This document shows, one piece after another, positions 5,285-5,923 of a stretch of 5,923 bases of DNA (the first letter of the stretch is position 1; every line of letters begins with the position of its first letter). The DNA is from JAKBCQ01 sp021807585 (GTDB lineage: Bacteria > Planctomycetota > Planctomycetia > Isosphaerales > Isosphaeraceae), in assembly GCA_027325115.1 (NCBI GenBank), contig DAHWFG010000391.1:1-5923 (forward strand). The letters are read 5' to 3'. The position numbers were made by a program, and so were the translations under genes. The notes below the pieces were generated by a model that saw only the letters and a list, made by a program, of their open reading frames with translations, was not told the origin of the DNA and did no database searches.

Positions 5285-5923
5285 ATGGGCCTCGACGTCG
5301 CGCTTGGTCTGATGATCCTCTTCGGAGGGGTACGCGGCTGGTTTAAGGGCTTTCTCGCCCAGTCGATTCAGATCGGCGTGATCATCGCGTCGGTTTATCT
5401 CGCGACTCCGATCCGCGAGTTGGTGCGTCCCAAAATCAAGTCGATGTTGGCTTCGGTCGATCCAGTCGTGCTCGAAAAGCTGATCTGGTGGGGCGCCGTT
5501 TTTCTTTGTTACGTGTTGATTCGAGCGTTGGCGAGCGCGCTGATCAACGTCACGCGTCGGCCTCCCGTTCCCGGCGTACCTGCCGATTCGCGGTTCGGCG
5601 ACCGTTCGGCGGGCTTCTTCTTCGGGCTCGCCAAAAGCGCGATTGTCGCGGCGTTTCTGATCGCGGCAATGGATGAACACGCTATCAAATATCTGAAAAG
5701 TGAAAGCTGGGCGGACGAGCACGTTTTTCAATCGTATTCGTTGGCGTTATCGCGAAAATATCGGCCCGCCGAGCGGATCTGGACATCCGAACCCGTGGCG
5801 CATTTTGTTTCGTACGTGCGACGCGAGGGGGTCGACCTGAGACCCGCGCGGAACGAGGGGGAAAGCGATTCGGCTTCGAACCGCACGGCGAGGCGAGAGA
5901 ATCGGCCGTCGCGCGAACTCGAC
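5285..5923 (+). CDS. CvpA family membrane protein (partial, C-terminus beyond window)
   Basis: The 213 visible residues have no stop before the window edge. CvpA proteins are inner-membrane proteins of about 160-200 residues, first linked to colicin V export and to envelope functions; their molecular activity is not settled. The N-terminus, MGLDVALGLMILFGGVRGWF, has the typical Gly-Trp/Phe-Lys-Gly turn after the first helix. Hydrophobic segments are at about 4-17, 22-40, 63-88 and 108-128. The last is preceded by DRSAGFFFGLAKSAI (106-120), which matches the family's D-R-x-x-G-x-x-x-G-x-x-K/R-G pattern. After residue 130 the chain becomes hydrophilic, and from about 185 it is rich in Arg, Glu and Ser and probably disordered. 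This tail already exceeds the usual family length. The gene stands alone after a 380-base gap. Confidence 0.8.
   Translation, partial: MGLDVALGLMILFGGVRGWFKGFLAQSIQIGVIIASVYLATPIRELVRPKIKSMLASVDPVVLEKLIWWGAVFLCYVLIRALASALINVTRRPPVPGVPADSRFGDRSAGFFFGLAKSAIVAAFLIAAMDEHAIKYLKSESWADEHVFQSYSLALSRKYRPAERIWTSEPVAHFVSYVRREGVDLRPARNEGESDSASNRTARRENRPSRELD

Noticed and set aside
5041..5346. Plus-strand frame of 101 codons before and into the CvpA gene
   Set aside because: It overlaps the CvpA start out of frame, and its sequence shows no membrane segment or motif.

Overview
The window is GC-rich DNA with five protein-coding genes, two of them cut by the window edges. It contains no recognisable RNA gene, insertion sequence or CRISPR array. 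The most likely source is a planctomycete-type bacterium, perhaps of the Isosphaera/Singulisphaera kind. That placement is inference. It rests on a fused putative-Ig (He_PIG) envelope protein, mostly weak ribosome binding sites, very frequent CGATCG hexamers (about 29 counted by eye) and the style of the MotA/ExbB-like gene. No marker gene here fixes the taxon.

Layout. (1) Positions 1-686, minus strand: the N-terminal 228 residues of a compact intramembrane zinc protease (M50 / site-2 protease type), with HETGH and LDGGQ motifs. (2) Positions 687-1103: a divergent intergenic region with short repeats and no credible gene. (3) Positions 1104-2441, plus strand: a four-helix MotA/TolQ/ExbB/ZorA-like channel subunit with a helical cytoplasmic tail of about 228 residues. 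(4) Positions 2442-2534: an AT-rich spacer with repeated TGAT motifs and a 14-bp palindrome. (5) Positions 2535-3326, plus strand: a 263-residue membrane protein with an ExbD/MotB-position N-terminal helix, one He_PIG immunoglobulin-like domain, and two further C-terminal helices around a charged loop. (6) Positions 3327-3431: hairpins and a possible promoter. (7) Positions 3432-4904, plus strand: a complete aldehyde dehydrogenase of the succinate-semialdehyde dehydrogenase-like group. (8) Positions 4905-5284: intergenic, with one small hairpin. (9) Positions 5285-5923, plus strand: a CvpA-family membrane protein cut at the right edge.

The gene pair at 1104-3326 is the most unusual content. 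It looks like a channel (stator-like) subunit followed by its single-helix partner. However, the partner carries an Ig-like domain where ExbD, MotB or ZorB would carry their usual periplasmic domains, and its first membrane helix has no acidic residue. I read it as a candidate undescribed two-protein envelope complex related to ion-driven motors, but not shown to be ion-driven. The protease, dehydrogenase and CvpA genes are separated from it by gaps of 100-420 bases, and nothing in the sequence ties them to it functionally.
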